From: Ridgeia piscesae
Lineage: Eukaryota; Annelida; Polychaeta; Sabellida; Siboglinidae
Direction of reading: 5' to 3'
DNA: 64,000 nt
NCBI GenBank assembly: GCA_025642075.2
Contig: JAODUO010000478.1
Coordinates: forward strand, 222,501 to 286,500
A program made the translations under genes and the position numbers. Shown here piece after piece: positions 36,276 through 51,700 of this stretch (position 1 is its first letter; every line of letters starts with the position of its first letter). A model generated the notes under the pieces. It was not told where the DNA came from. It was given only the letters and a program-made list of their open reading frames with translations, and did not search any database.

Positions 36276-36700
36276 TCAATTGTTAGAGATGACGTATCGA
36301 TATGCTATGTCACACATCAGTACATCATACAGTAGGATGTGTATCGTGCTGTATTGGTACATCAACCAATTGTTACAATCCAAATAAGTAACTTGAAGTG
36401 CTTCAAATTGTGAGCAACTCCATAAATTATCAGTATGAACATGTTCAGGGCCTGCATATAGAACATGTGATGTCACAATCATACTCTTATTTACCAGCAC
36501 ATGGGTTAGGTACCTTTCTTCACCGATCATTGGTGCCGCTGGTACTTGTTGTTGTGGTTGCTGCTGTTGTTGCTGCTGCTGTTGTTGTTGCCTCTGTGCA
36601 AGATGTGCATCTAGCTGTGTCACCAAGATCTGCTGCTGTTGTTTCATCTCCCTGTTCCTCTTCTTCACAGTGTTTCTGTGCGAACGTCCTCGCAGGTGGG
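36276..36700 (-). CDS. TRIT1: TRIT1 exon 11, zinc-finger histidines and polyQ tail
   Basis: Begins AHLRGRSHRNTVKKRNREMK, completing C-x2-C-x12-H-x5-H across the intron. It is followed by a polyglutamine run (DNA 36,541-36,605) and an about 80-residue tail without known similarity. A donor-like GAAAG|GTACCT just after the polyQ at about 36,511 means the true last exon could differ, so the final tail is uncertain. Confidence 0.8.
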
Positions 36701-39700
36701 CTGTGTGGCAGACAGTGGCACTTTTACATGATAACACAGTTATTTATGTATGTAAATAAAATTAATAAATCAGTAGAAAATGTCAAATGTAGTCTATAGA
36801 CATTTCCATAAGTTACCTGGTCTAACAATCACAGTACATTCTTTTGTAAGTTGTCACTTGTTATGTGAAATTAAGTGCATCGAGCTTTGTGTCGCCTTCA
36901 GCATGTTTAGGTAATTAATGTCTGCAAATTACATTATTTCGGCAGAATAATATCTCTTAGATCAATCTCTTCCACATGTGGTTCTTGCTTAAACAACTCC
37001 ACCTTATATTTATGTCATGAAGAAAATATATTTGGGGATCAGGGGAGGAGAGGTGGGTCAGGAGGGGAGGGTAGGAGGACGGGGAGGGGGCGACACAGAT
37101 AGAGACAGAAAGAGAGATGAATAATAATAAATGAAATCAAACAAAAGAAGCTATGTCAGAAAAAGAACTCTTAACTTAAATGACATGTCATGTGTGAGAT
37201 TTCTCAGTAAAACACACCTTGCCAGTCGACAAGACAGGTGAAGATCCTCCCTCCACACACATCGCACACGTTGTACTCCGGCACATTCCTGTTCTCTTCC
37301 TGCCTCAGGGGATCAACGGCGGACTCTTCCCCCTGCACACAATCACACAAATATGAGTCTTCCAGATGTAAAACACACTCACACTGAAATATCTACCTCA
37401 CAGTACATCATTTAGTAAACCATTGTTTAACACACACCAACTGTGTACAATGTGCAACTCATCTTCATAGCAATAAACTTGTAATGATAATTCAGATGTA
37501 CTGATGACAATTTCTCGTACTGTCCTTACATTCGTCTACATTCTCTACACCAATTCCATTGACGTCAAATCTCAAATAAACCAAACATATTCGTGCACGC
37601 TACCTGCAGATAAGCACTGATGATGGCCTTTGCTGGCTCGTGTACGTTATCCCGCCAGAGGGCAGCATTGCTTGCATCGACTGCATACACGGAGGGCACA
37701 TTGGCTCCTCGCCCTGAAGGGAAAACAACTCATGTCAAATGTGATAATGACACCCCAGATGCCAGGTGTCAATTTCAAGTCATGGTATAGCTTACAATTT
37801 ACAGAATGTTTTGTTTACTGGGCTGCATTCAGGGGTGTCCAGTATCACTGAGTCAGCTACTGGTGTGTATCAATCAATACATCCTGTTGGTATACCAAAT
37901 TTGACAAATGTAAAACAAGACAAACTACAAGGCATAATTTATGCATCCAAGCTGCTTAGCAAATTCTGTCAAGCGATAAAAACGGCAGCCCGAATGCACA
38001 CGTTTTGTCATAAAATTATAGTTTGATGAAATTCTGGTTTTAAAATGTTATGTTTATGACAAAAACCTAAGGGAAAGTGGGTAACGTGTCAAATGTATGG
38101 AGTAATGTTTGATCTGAGATATGTCCAGTTAGAGGCAGAAAGTTGGGAAAGAATGAGAAGGAGAAGTGCAAATGAATGTAAAAAAATAAGAGGGGCAGAG
38201 AAAGAAAGTGAAAGGGGAAGACAGAGATGGAAGGGGTTAATGAGAGAGGATGTGAGGAGGGAGGGCGGGAAGAGGATTAGATGGGAATGAGGTTGAGGTG
38301 GTAGGAAAATGGGATGAATAAAAAAGGGAAGATAGACAGACAGACAGACAGACACAGACAGACACAGACAGACACAGACAGACAGAGGAGAGATGGAACA
38401 GAAATGATGTGAGACAGCAACTATACCAGTTATGAGGTAATCTGGAGGCAGTGAGGAGGGCTGCATAATTCATAAAGGAGCCAGATGATGAGAAGTTACT
38501 GAGGTCAGAGTGAGTAATCAAGGGAGACGACATCAGTCTACCAAGGAACCACCTGCTCACAAACACCATCATCTTGTCCTGATTAACACAAACCAACTGT
38601 CTACCCGTCCATAAACTGTTTACACCTAAACACAATAAATATGCCTGAAGGTGGAGTTTTCCATGTGTCAAGGTTAACCTACTTTTTAGAAATCGGTTTG
38701 TGATCCACTTGACTTGGCGCCTGGCATACCGCCTCGTGGCCCGCTTCATGTTGTCTACACCTGGACACAAACACAACCATCTTGAATCACAACTCAAATA
38801 TATTTGTATTTTAAGTTCTGTTATGTAAGCAGTATGCGCAGATAGAACACTGTCGGGTACATACTTTCTAGAGTATTCCATCATGGGACAAGCAAAAACA
38901 GTAACCAACACAAACATTATATAAATTCAAGCTGAAACACATTTTCCCTTATGTAAACAAATTTACGCCAACCGTTTCAGTTGAGTTTTGTTACATTCTC
39001 TGGGTGTGGATATAAACCTTGCTAAACACAATCCTCTGGAAGTTGGGCACAACCGATTTGGTTCCCAGGTGGGATGAACTGATTCAGGAAACATCCTGCT
39101 AATAATTGCCTCCCCTGGCTGCAGAGGATGAATCCAAATAACGGAACAGATTACATTGTTTTTAACATATTATGGTCTAGTTTGATCTCACTGACCTAGC
39201 CCCAAAGATATACAAGACATGGACTTCACACATAAATGGTACACCATGTGTGTCCTTGTTTGCCTACAGCACAATAAATGTATGTGACATCTACTAAGCA
39301 TCTACTATTTGGCATCCATTTTTGATATTAAGTTATAGGTCATGTGGTGGATAGGTCAATTATGTTTAGTGATTCAGGTCACTATTTTTCCTATATTATA
39401 TTCAATGAGATGGAACAGCCAGGCATATAACAAAAATTCAAACTATCCGTATACCAATATCAGACAGACAGCATTTCATGCAGAACAACTGAGTAAAAAT
39501 GAACAAGAAATAGAGCACTGGAACCTTATTTATTCAGACTGTGACCATCTGGAAAACTCAGTATTCAAACGTCAGTTCCAAATACTTATAATTTATACCC
39601 TGTTATGGATATGACTTGTATATCCGGAAAACGTTTTCCGGATATACATGAGAGCACTGACTGGTTCATTAGACATCACCTGACCTTCCTGTAGCAGTTT

Positions 39701-42700
39701 CCTGCCTCTTGCTGTCTGTTTCTCTTCAGCAGACAGCAGCAGGTAGTCATGGAACTCCTTGAAACCAATTGTCTGAAAGATGCCTAGTGTATAGTCCGCG
39801 TCCCTGAACACATGGAGAAAGGAAACTTCATAAGGAACAGGTTCAAAGGATCAAAACGGCAGTGAAATGTGGAGCTTTGGAGTAAATATATTTAAGAGAC
39901 ATTTAAATTCTCATTTTTTAAATAAAAATGCTATACCCCTTAAAGGTATTAATTGCCCTTTATTCACTCAAATTTTTTTTTTTTTAATGTATATGAATTC
40001 AAATGTCCACAAGACTACACCTGTTTGAATTTCCAAGAATTATTTGATCACCATGGCTACCATTATGTAAGTTAATTAGTATTTGTTATGGTTTTTTCCG
40101 GCGAGACTTAACATACTAGAAAACTGGTTGTGTCAGAACATGTAGTTTTAAAGATATGACAGTTAATTAAAATATATATAATGAAGAGCGAGGGAACTGC
40201 CAAAAATGGCACAAAAAAGAACCAACTAAAACATCAAATAATTATGTTCATAAAACAAAAAAATAAAACCTGCAAAATTTTATCATCCCCCTAACTTGTG
40301 AAAATGTCCAAACTGCAATAATCACAGAAATGAGAAATGTTGGGTAATATCACAACTGATCACTAGGGGAATGCACCCAACACAAGTTTACAACTGATCA
40401 CCAGAGAGCAGCACTTCTGTACTTAGAGGTTGAGGATGTTGGGTGACATAATTAAGGCTGCACTTCATATGAATATCAGTAAAATTGGCTGTTTAGATTT
40501 TATTGTTTAGAAAAATTATACCGCCCACCAGAACTGACAGGATCTAACTTTGACGGGAGTACCGGGTGGTAGATCAAACAGAAATACGTGGTTCGAGACA
40601 ACATAAAACAATCCCTGTGTTATTACAAGATCATATTGGTTACATTTTCTGTGTCATCTTACAGGGAGACAAATACCTCTCGGTGATAGATGGCTTTGAC
40701 AACAATAGGTTGACATGTACCTGTCAGCGACACGTTGACATGTACCTGTCAGTAACAGGTTGACACTTACCTGTCATCCCCGAGTCGCTGCTGGTTATAG
40801 CAATGGTGGAACTCTGATAACTCATCCACGAGTCCTCTCTCTATCATCTCGTCCACCCTTCTGTCCGTTCTCTCATCCAACACTGACAACATAACAACGG
40901 TAAGATTGTACACAGTGGTACCCAATCCTCAGTCCTTACACTTCACTCCCTCACAGACCTGTCCTATCAAACGCCATCTCGACTTCTCTGAGAAGCATTC
41001 TGCCACTGTACAACTCTTCTGCACAAAGACCATACATTCATTCATCCAGGTGCACAGGTAGTCGGGTATGAGTGGTACTATAAGATCACAAAGTGAAAAA
41101 CTTCACTAAGCACTGCACAAAGAGGGTCTGGTTGTCACCACAAAAAACTAAATAGTCACCTAGTGCATGAAATATTAATGCACGTTTATTCTAATAGTCA
41201 TTTTGTCTTCTAAACGTAAGTCCCAAAACTTAAAAATGGAAAAGAAGATGTCAGGTCCTAAAATTAACCTATAACATTCTGAGCCTATAATGTCACTGTT
41301 ATATATAATGAGTTAAATCTTTAGAATGCTATAAAATGACTGCATTTCAACCAGAGGGAATAAATAGAAAAGCATTTATAATCCCAAAACGAGTGACAGG
41401 GATATGGACTGCCTCACCCTGTTGTTGACATTGTACCCAGATGACACAGGGGTTGGGGTAGCGAAGGGGGCCACTCAGTGCCCCACCCCCCTCTTCACCA
41501 TGCTGGTCAGCAAGCAGGCAACTCATTGGCACCCCATGCTGGTCAAACACCTCCAATGCCCTGTGAGGGCAACCAAGGAAATGACATCAGCACAATCAAT
41601 ACAATGTTATTGTTCTTATTTTTGCAGTAAAGCAAGTACAGAGTTTTTGTACAGATGTATATGCATCAGCATGTGTTACCATGGTAATTATACCCAACTT
41701 AACTTTTTGGATTTTTATTTACAAGACCCCCGAGTACATCTAGATCATGGAGCTGTTGCTACCTGGCGATCTTCCTCACATTGGAAGGGTGAAGTCTGCT
41801 TGCTGTCTCAGGATCCACCTCCCACAGTCTCTCATACTGCGTTGTCTTCATCTCCCTTGGTTCCCCATCACTTGCTCTGTCCCCATCTTCATTCTTCCCT
41901 ACTTCTCCCCGCTCCTCTGGTTTCTTCCTTCTATGTTTCCCCACATTCCAACCTAGGGGGAATACTTTGTTGTGGATTGTGTTGCATTCACCAGGTGGCG
42001 CCACCAGACAAGCATTGTGTTTTCCTTTGCATTCACCAGAGGGTGCTACTGCATGTGTCTCATTCTCTGCAGCATTGCTACATGGGTCCAACGTGTTTCC
42101 ACCACCATGCTGCTGCTTAACCTGAAATGACATAAAATTATATGAAAATCGGTTTCCTGTAGAGTTTTGCTGAAATATAAGCCTAGATACTGTTGATATT
42201 ATAACTTGTTGTCAGGGAAGAAATGGCCACCAGAGTAGATTCTAAACAGAATTACACAGATACAAATTCATGAAATCATGATGACCAGAGATTAATTTAG
42301 TGATGGGGAAATGTGGCCACTCACTGGCCTCTGGGGTGTAACTTAACATGCTGGGGCTAATGAAGACCAATGTGACTTCGCTTCACATACAAGTGATACA
42401 GCAATATTCTTTTCAAATTTGAATTATAACAAATAACTCGTGTATATAAAATTTTAACTTTTTTAGATTAAAGACAATAAGATTGTCTTGCCAGCACTTT
42501 TGAAATTAGCACATTTGAAATACTGCATGTGATGCAAGTGTCTTGCAATTTATGTTCTGTAATAGACGAAAGCTTTTTCGTGTTTTCTCATAAAATATAT
42601 TTCACTAAATTTGCATGTCAATCCCCTATTTTTTTTCATTTAATCGACTCGAAGCTTAACAGGTTTCTACTTTATACTAACTAAGCCCGATTGATAATGG

Positions 42701-45700
42701 CCAACAATTTGGTCTAACAGAATACATGCTGCTAAGTAAACAATTTGAACCACAGACATACGTTTCACTGTATGTATCACTCCTGTACAGCCTTGCTACA
42801 TGTGTGTGTTTTCTTCTGGCTCAATTTATCTAAGCATATTTTAGGGGTGCATTTGTCAAACAGCCATTTAACAATTAAGCTGTAAACACACAAATCTCCA
42901 CCCAAGTCAAACGCCTGCCCTGAACCATGACTAACATGTGCATAATACACCCTGCACCTAAAAACAACCCATAAACACAAAATTTACACGGGTTCTGCAA
43001 CACAATCTGTGGCGAACCCACAAACCTGCAGAGCTGCACTTTATGGCCCATAAATAAATTTTTGCCACCTTTCCGCACTTACCACCCATTTCACATTTCA
43101 CCCCCTCAGACAAACACTAAATTTAAGGTCCGCCAAAGTAGGCCACTGGTGAGCATCGGCTGCATTCTGCAGACTGCTCGGTGCATCCTCAAAGTTCGGA
43201 CAAAGCCAAAACCACACTCATAACCATGCATCATCCTGTCACTTCAGCTTCACTCGTGTCCTATTACATGCCATAAAAGCACACAATATCACGGCACAAA
43301 CAAAAAACCCTCCAGTCAGCTGGCTTCCAGAGGGGTTGTGCTGCCTAGAAACAGGGTTATATTTGGCAGAACCGCTGGCAGATTACCCCGCAGAAATACC
43401 AGCCATTCCTGCGCCGTGGCATTGGGCCAAGTGGAAAACCACACAAAGGACCAGGGCAGACTCCCCAACGGATGTCGTTATCTTTCTAACACAAAGACGC
43501 TTCCCCAGTTGCTAATAACATCTTTTTATTCTTCACTATATCATCGTCTGCTTATCCTGGTGAGCAGTTAATATTCTTGCAGAAAGAAACTCTCTTCAAA
43601 TATTTAGACAGTATTTCATTTAATCCTGTAACATCTGTACTTAATAATAACAGATGCACACTTTTTAATACTATAATATTTAATATACCGGATAATACAG
43701 AGTAACTTAATTGAATTTGTTACCTATTTCGGCAATTTATTTCCCATACCCAGTACAACACAACAGCTCATTAAACACAAAACAAAAGTCTGAAACATTT
43801 CCTCTAGAACTATGTTTTAGTAATAATAATGTAAGTACAATAATACATGATGTAACCTGCTGGTGTGTACACTCATCGAAATAGCCAAGAACGCTTCATA
43901 TCTTGTTGTAATCTCTCATGCGGAGGAAACTAAATAAATGCCAAACCAATATAAAACTGAAGGTCTAATTTATACGCATCTGGCATATGCATTACCATCA
44001 TGGGATTCCCGTTGTCAAATGAATATGATTTAAACGTCTAGAAGGCACACTAAAATCAAGCTGAAAGACCGTAAATCCAGTTACCCTGGAGAATCACAAA
44101 CAGTACTAATAAAGTATTATCCTTACCTACGTAGGCGGGAACCCCACACATAAGAAAAAATCAAGATTGCATCTTATATTAAGACAACAATGATGTTGAT
44201 AGCTACGAGCTATTCCGTAACACCAACACTTCAAACACACCACTAAAAGCTGACAACACCATAAAGACCAGTTTAACCAAATTACACATTCACTGAGCAT
44301 GTTTGGAAATAGCTCCTTGCCAACTACAATAAAAGAACAGTCACCAAAAATAGCAGAAGTATGCTGCCAGCCAATTATATTGGGTAACTCCGTAGACACC
44401 AATCTCTTTCAACATCAAAGAGACTCTTAGACTAACTAACATAACACTTTGCCAGTTACACCAGAGATATAAATCTTTTTACCAAATGTATTCAGTGTTT
44501 TGACAAATGCACCAAGACAGCAAGAGACTGCAATAAATGTCCTCAGACCTTTATATCTCTGAACTGGGCCACCAAATGGGGAGGCAAACATGCTGCCATA
44601 CATAACACCTGCCGTGTCATCATTCAATGTAATTAATCCAAGCACACTTTCATGGGGAGTCCCATCTATTGATGTCTCTTGCTGTAGTCCAGACATTGAC
44701 AAAGAACTGTTAAAACTGTGTGCAACTTAAATTATGAATCTATTTTGCAAGCGAGGATTTTGCAACGTAACTTTCAAGCGAAAAGTCTTCGTCATTCATA
44801 AGGTACTTTTACACTACTGATCATCAAGACATGCAATTACTCACAAGCCAGGGAAGCGACAGAATGCCAAAAACCTTTACAAATTCACAAACTCTACCCA
44901 TCAGTTAATAAACCAATCAATCCTATTTATGCCATCACCACAAATTATACCACTATAACTTCCATGCACAAGATGAACGCTGAGTCATTTCAACTTCAGC
45001 ACATGTACATTGGTACATACAAGATCCGACTGTGATTCGCTCAAGTGATTCGTCAGCCATTTGTCCACCTATTTCGATTCGTTGCCGTAGCCGCTAATCA
45101 TCCACAAACTCCCAATGTAGCATTAACAGCTCTACGTCCACTCTCCACAGGGAGTTGAAGAATTCTATGATTCTAATATACGCCACACAATCACCCAGCC
45201 TCAATTTAAACCCTCCCGACACCCTAAGCAGACGCCACCAGTTAACATAGTACCATGCCCCCAGGTCATCTCACACCAGCCGTCAACCCAAGGTGCAATC
45301 TGGTATTATTCCCGAGCAATATGTCCCCACATGTCCAGCAATGAAACCCCATCAATTATAGTCACAGAACACCTCGACTAAATCAGTGGTGCCACACACA
45401 CAAAAGACCTGCATAATACGCAAGCTTTGACTGCAGAAAAATCACAGTTAATTATGACAGCCAATAAAGAGGAAGAAACAAGCAAACACCGTGTCATCAG
45501 TCGTGTCAATAATGTAGTGTGGCAAAACAACATTGAACAAAAAACAAATAAACAACATTAAAACATGTAAAGTGCTGAAAAACAGAATATAATCTGAATA
45601 CTAAACAAAAGTATGTCCTACAGTGTACTGCACTTTTTAACCGGCGTTATATATATTTTATTAATAAATCTTCTCATACTAACAGGATAACTTTAAATCA

Positions 45701-48700
45701 CAACATCTAACTATAGTCAACGCAGTGTATGCATATGAAGTTATGTTTCCTTCTAGATGTTTTTGCGACTTTTCTAAGGCATCACACTCAACGGTTTATC
45801 TAAAGCCAATGATACGGAAAGTAAATTTGTTTTTCAAAATTCCATGTGAACTTTTTTGAAATATTACACGTTTTCTACAAACAAGTGTAAACATTATATA
45901 ATCTCGACAAATACCCAGTTAGAATGCTTCTGGAAACAGCATCCCACATCTGTATACAGAGCCTGCCATAGAGTGGGTGGATGTTGTAATAACTATTGCG
46001 AGTATATATAACGCTCCAGACACGCTGCTATGCACATATTGCTGGTCGTATCAGATTCACGAGTCTAGAACCTACATTATCTACATTTCATAAATTCTAT
46101 ATCTTTCCTGTTACTGTATCATGCCGGCCATTGAACCACTTCCACTACATAGTGCACTTCCGCGGCACTACAGTGCACGTCCACAACATTACACAGTGCA
46201 CTTCCACCGCACTACACAGTGCAACCATCCAGTATGAAAACACTACATTGGTTGAATAAATAGGTAAATATTCATTATCTTTTTTAAAGATTATAATTTA
46301 TTATTGTCCTTATGTAAACAAAAACATTCTAGTTGCCTTCTCGTTTGAATGCAAACATTAAAGATATTGCTGGAATGGAATAATGCATATTTCATATGCC
46401 CTCTTCATGTTCATGGTTCTTTGTTTTGTAATTTTATATATTTTAGTTCGGCAATCAACAACCTTCCACAGCATTAAAATTCCACTTAAATTTATGTTTT
46501 CTCATTTTTTTCTAATTACATCTGGGGAACCTGTGCATTGAACTTGTTCCTGCATTTGGTTTATGTAAATTTTTAAAAATACTTAACTTATTGTAATGTC
46601 AAGAACAAAATGCAGGTTTGTTTACATGTGTTCAGTTTTATCCAACAAATTATTAATTGAATATATGGTGAAACAATAGCAAAAGTTTCCTATATCTCTA
46701 TATAACAATATTTATTTACCCTGGTAGTCTTTTGCTGGTTATTTTATCTAGCAATGCATGTCAATACAATAGTATTCCGTATTCATATTAATATCAGTGG
46801 ACGTGATTCATGATGGGTTAAAGGAATAGCGAGGTAGGCTTTCTTGTCATGACACAATAAGTTGAACACTGTCAGAAACAACTTGCATCATTTTATTGAA
46901 CTATGAATATGTGATTCCAATATGCACTCTATACTAAATGATATACACTGGGTAGGTGGATCCCACGCTGATGTGTGGGAGTGCTTTCTAGAAGGCAGCT
47001 TTAATTAAACTAAATAATTCCAAGTGCTAATAGGTTAACAAACGCGACTGTTCCAAATCTGCTGAGGAATGTTGGAGTCACTGGATGACACGCTCCGCCG
47101 GAGCGGAACTGAACCACCAGGCAACAAGGAGTCAACAATAAGTAAATTGACCAAGCCCTAGCACACCACCAGGATAAATAGCCACTGAATGACCAACCTA
47201 ATTGGCTTTCCATAAGGTGACGCAACGCCCTGTAAGAAGGACATAATTGGTGATATAATTAGCACAATTTGAAGTATGTAAATTACATGCCTAGCAAGAC
47301 GCAGCCAGAGAGAAAACACGGAACTACTTCCGTGGGTTTAAGTGGTGTACATAACATGCTACATTGTTGCCAGTGAGAAGATATCTCTGCAAGTGGCTTT
47401 CAAGGAAATGTGGACTGGACTGGCAGCACTTGAAACTTGGACACAATTATGTCATTGTCTTAGCGCTGCCCTGTCACTCACGATGCTAAATCCCATTCTT
47501 AGCAACAACAAAAAATGTCAACCAGTTTGTTACCTTATAAAAATGGAATCGATACTGGTAACAGTTCTAATTTGCAAAAAAGTACTTTTCATATTTTATA
47601 GACAAGATGGTTATAAATTGCTATGGTTACAGTTGTGTAGTAATAATATCAATGGTGTCTGTGAATCACCCAGATTAATCATCCTGAGGTCAAAGTTCAA
47701 CCAAAATTAATGATGATTAAACATTGCCAATGTGTGTTCCCATAATACAGACACACATACATACACACACATATTACATATTATTATGCTTAAACACCTA
47801 CTATTGACTATAGGAAACTATGTACATATATATTGAACTATATACATAATGGGCTACAATTCTATATTCCTTTACATTATCTTGTTATTTTGGTTCATTT
47901 AAGCATCGCTTGGTGCAATGACCTGAAACCCAACATCACCTAAAGGCAACAAATAACTTGCGAGTTTTCTGAACAAGTATTCCTAATTTTGTCAACGTTG
48001 CTGCAAGTATAACTCTGCCGCTGGTGCAAGTAATCTCCCGTGTCTGTTGCACACAATCTCCTAATCCTAGTGCGGAATCTACTTTCTCAGCCGATATTCC
48101 TGATTTATCTTCATGACACTTGAGGTTATCACTGGATTTATGAATGATTCCGTTTTGAGTAGATTTACATTAGAGGTTAACAAAGACCACAGAAAAGTGG
48201 GCGGGATTGTTACAACAAATCGTTATTGTTGGGGTCACTTTCTGCCAGACCACAGACATGTTATGTTACATGTCCAAGTTTCAGTAAGTAATTTCAGCTG
48301 AATAATCATAAAAAATATTATAACCTAGTATCCTCCCCATGCCATCCCACATTTCATGCTCACATAAAATGATACTTTGGGAGGCAGGAAACTACTATCA
48401 CACTGTTACAAGCCTATTTTGATCAACATGTTGAAGCCATAAAAGAATTATGATACTATGTCCCTGACTCTACATAGTGAGTAAGACAGCATTACGAAAA
48501 GAAACCTTACCACTGTGCAATTTACTGTATAAACACATCAAAATAGTTTATTTGGTTGAATGCATTGACGCCATCCCAAATAGCTGATTCAATCTGACTG
48601 ACCTTAAGTTTGGGGCTTTGAGAAAGAAACCACATCGCAATTGACTTTATAAAGGCTTTGGGTGAATGCACTGAGTGCTTGAATCCACACTGCAGTAATA

Positions 48701-51700
48701 AGCTCTTACATAAGGCAGAGTGAACCATAAATCAAAACCTTCCTTTACTTCCCATCACATGCACCAGTGACAAGGTCAAGACAAGGTCACAAACGAGGCT
48801 AGACATCAGCACACCATGAATACATGAATGAAAGTAGGAAGTGGACCCAACTAGGGCTAACCATCTGAAAAGAAAACAAACATTAGTCGCTATATGCTGT
48901 TGCATGGTTATATCGATTCATTGTTTACACGTAAGTGAAAAAGTAATAAGAAAAACAGTAGTAGTATATTTTCAATCAACTCACTGGTACATTAATGGTT
49001 GGTTCTTCCTGCACGGGAATACATTGGAATCTACACAGAAACCGACTGAACATTGAATGCTGCCTACATTTTGGCAAACGAACATTAATTTCTTTATTGT
49101 CACATATTATTTATCCAGAGACCCCCACCATATATAACAGCCCACCATGCTTGCCATAATCCCACCTACCACCCTCCACCCCCCACAAACATGATGTACT
49201 TTATGAATGTTCCCTCGTTTGACAGGTGGAACTCTTATGGAAACAAAAAGAAGAAATAATTCCAAGAGATCAGATACAATACCAGTTACCACTGCAAAAT
49301 GTCTACATCACCCCACCCATCCCCCCCCCCCCCCACCTTCCTCTCACACCCTCGAAAAACCACTCGCTGAAGACAGAAGCTGCAGAAGAATCTAAGAACT
49401 TTGGAATGACCTGCAAAGTTGAGAAAAAAAACTCAGCCCCAGTCAGATGAGTGTTGTAGACCGTGGACCACCCGGAGTGAGGAGGGTGAAAGGTCAGTGA
49501 GACCATCAGAAGGTCTAAAGAAATGGGAAAACATTTTATAAAAAAGCACAATGCATGAAAAACAGCATTGTGGCCCTTGTTGGTCCATTTGACGTGGATT
49601 ATACTTTACATAAATGAGTACAGCCATAATAGAAAAAGAACATTGCAGAACAACAGTAGATAACGACACGACCTTGAAGAACTTGACTGGACTTGGCTAA
49701 AAAAAATTAAAAATGGTATGTTTGTTTGCATTTCAAGTTCCATTTCAGGTTAAACAAATGCAGGTGTTAAAAATAAATGTTACATATAATTTAGTTTCAC
49801 TATCATAAGCATGAATAATTCAAAACAAATCTTGTGCACTTCCACTGACCTTTACGTTTGTTGTTTACATGTTTTAACTTTACATTACAATATTATAAAG
49901 TATATAGCTATTATAACATAGCAAATACCAAAATGTTTTATAAATATTAACCATTAAATTTGTTGTTGTTGAAATGTAACAGTTTCACTTTGTTTATTCT
50001 GCAGTGTGACACATTCAAAGGAGTGGCATTAGATCCTAAACCACAATGACCCTGGATTTACATTAGAGGCTCCACTCCACTCCCCCCCAACTCCACTCAA
50101 GTCATGACAATCCTCAGAATTATCCGACTGATGTTTTAGTGTTTGAGCATTTCTCATGCTGTTATTTTTGTCACTGACAGCGTGAGAAATTTTCAAACAC
50201 TAATTTGTTAGTTCAAAAATACTTCTTAAAAACACATTTTGGTGGTGAATATAATTTTTATACCATATGATTTTAACAATAAAAATGAATGGAAAACCTT
50301 ATAACTTATAAGTAAAAACATTTTATTTATTAAATAAGTACGTAAATGCCAGGACCCATGTAAACTGACCAGACCTACAGTGTCTGGCCAACAGTGGTCA
50401 CTCTGCTTGACTGACTGGACAAGCCAAAGTCCACTGTCTATGACCCACTCAAGAGGTATAGGTAAAACAACAGCTTCAGTCTCTGCCTCATTTGCATTGA
50501 CTTCAGTGGGATGGGTGTGGTGGTGGGGGGAGGGGGCTAAAGCACACAGACAGCAAGGGGGGTCAGAGCCATTGTCTCACCTTGTCCACTACACAATCTA
50601 CCTGCAAGCAATCAGGTTCTCTATAGGGCCTGCAAGTGGGTCACAATACATGGCTGACTCCATGCAACTGGAGCTTATTGGGGACTAAGCGAGACTAATT
50701 GGGGACTGGACACAAGAATAATATTCTAACGAAGGTACAGCTTCCGACAGATGAATACTAGGAAAATCAGTCCATAAATATCTTGTGTTATACGTTTCTT
50801 ATCTTAAATGTCCGATTTAATATTGAGTTTACCACACTATCATAGGCACATAGCGATTTACGTAGTGCAGATAATCGACATGATGCTAAACTGTATGTGT
50901 CTTTTACGGGATTTGCTTTTTACATTGCTGTACGTTGTGGTTTCGATAAGCACTTATATCTGACAAGTTGTCTAAATGCCCATAATCATAACACATGTAT
51001 ACGTTTGGCCCAAACAGGTTGTATTGCGCGAAAACTGGCACTCTTCATTATTAGTCAAGATCGCCAAACACAAGTACTTGCCGCTATTGCCATGGCAACC
51101 ACCATAATAATCAATTAAAATTCATGATTTCCGTGATCATTGTCACCGGCAAAATGTTCCACTGCTTCTGCTTGTAATAATCCTTCGGACAATATAACTG
51201 AAATACGCTATTTCGGGACAGTTCGATTATTACGACCAAAACAAAACAAAGTCCTATATGTTAACATGGAGTATATGGACCTCCTGCCCCCAACTGCCCC
51301 CAGCCTCGTTTTCGCGCGCGAGACTTGCAGGCCCTATTCAGACAGATGTCTCTTATTCAAACACTGTGCCACAGTGGACATAATCAACAGTCAATGAATG
51401 TGTAGTTGTTTACTGGTTTTACGTAAGACTTACAATTGTGTACAGACTACAGACATCATCTGAAATATGATAATTAATAATAGCAAACCAATTTAAACTA
51501 TTCAACAGGGATTCTAAAAATACAAAGATGAATTTGTAGGAATTACATCCATTAAAACTTCCATCTACATTAATTGTTTTACATTTAAAATGTATACAAA
51601 CAATTAAATGCAATGCACTGGTGAATCATAAAATAAAATGTTGAAAAAACTTTTTTTAACTAAAAAGTAGTATATTCAGCAATCCATCAACAGTAAAATG

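Noticed and set aside
49321..49333. C homopolymer as a regulatory or i-motif element
   Set aside because: A single homopolymer run of about 13 is common and gives no further evidence.
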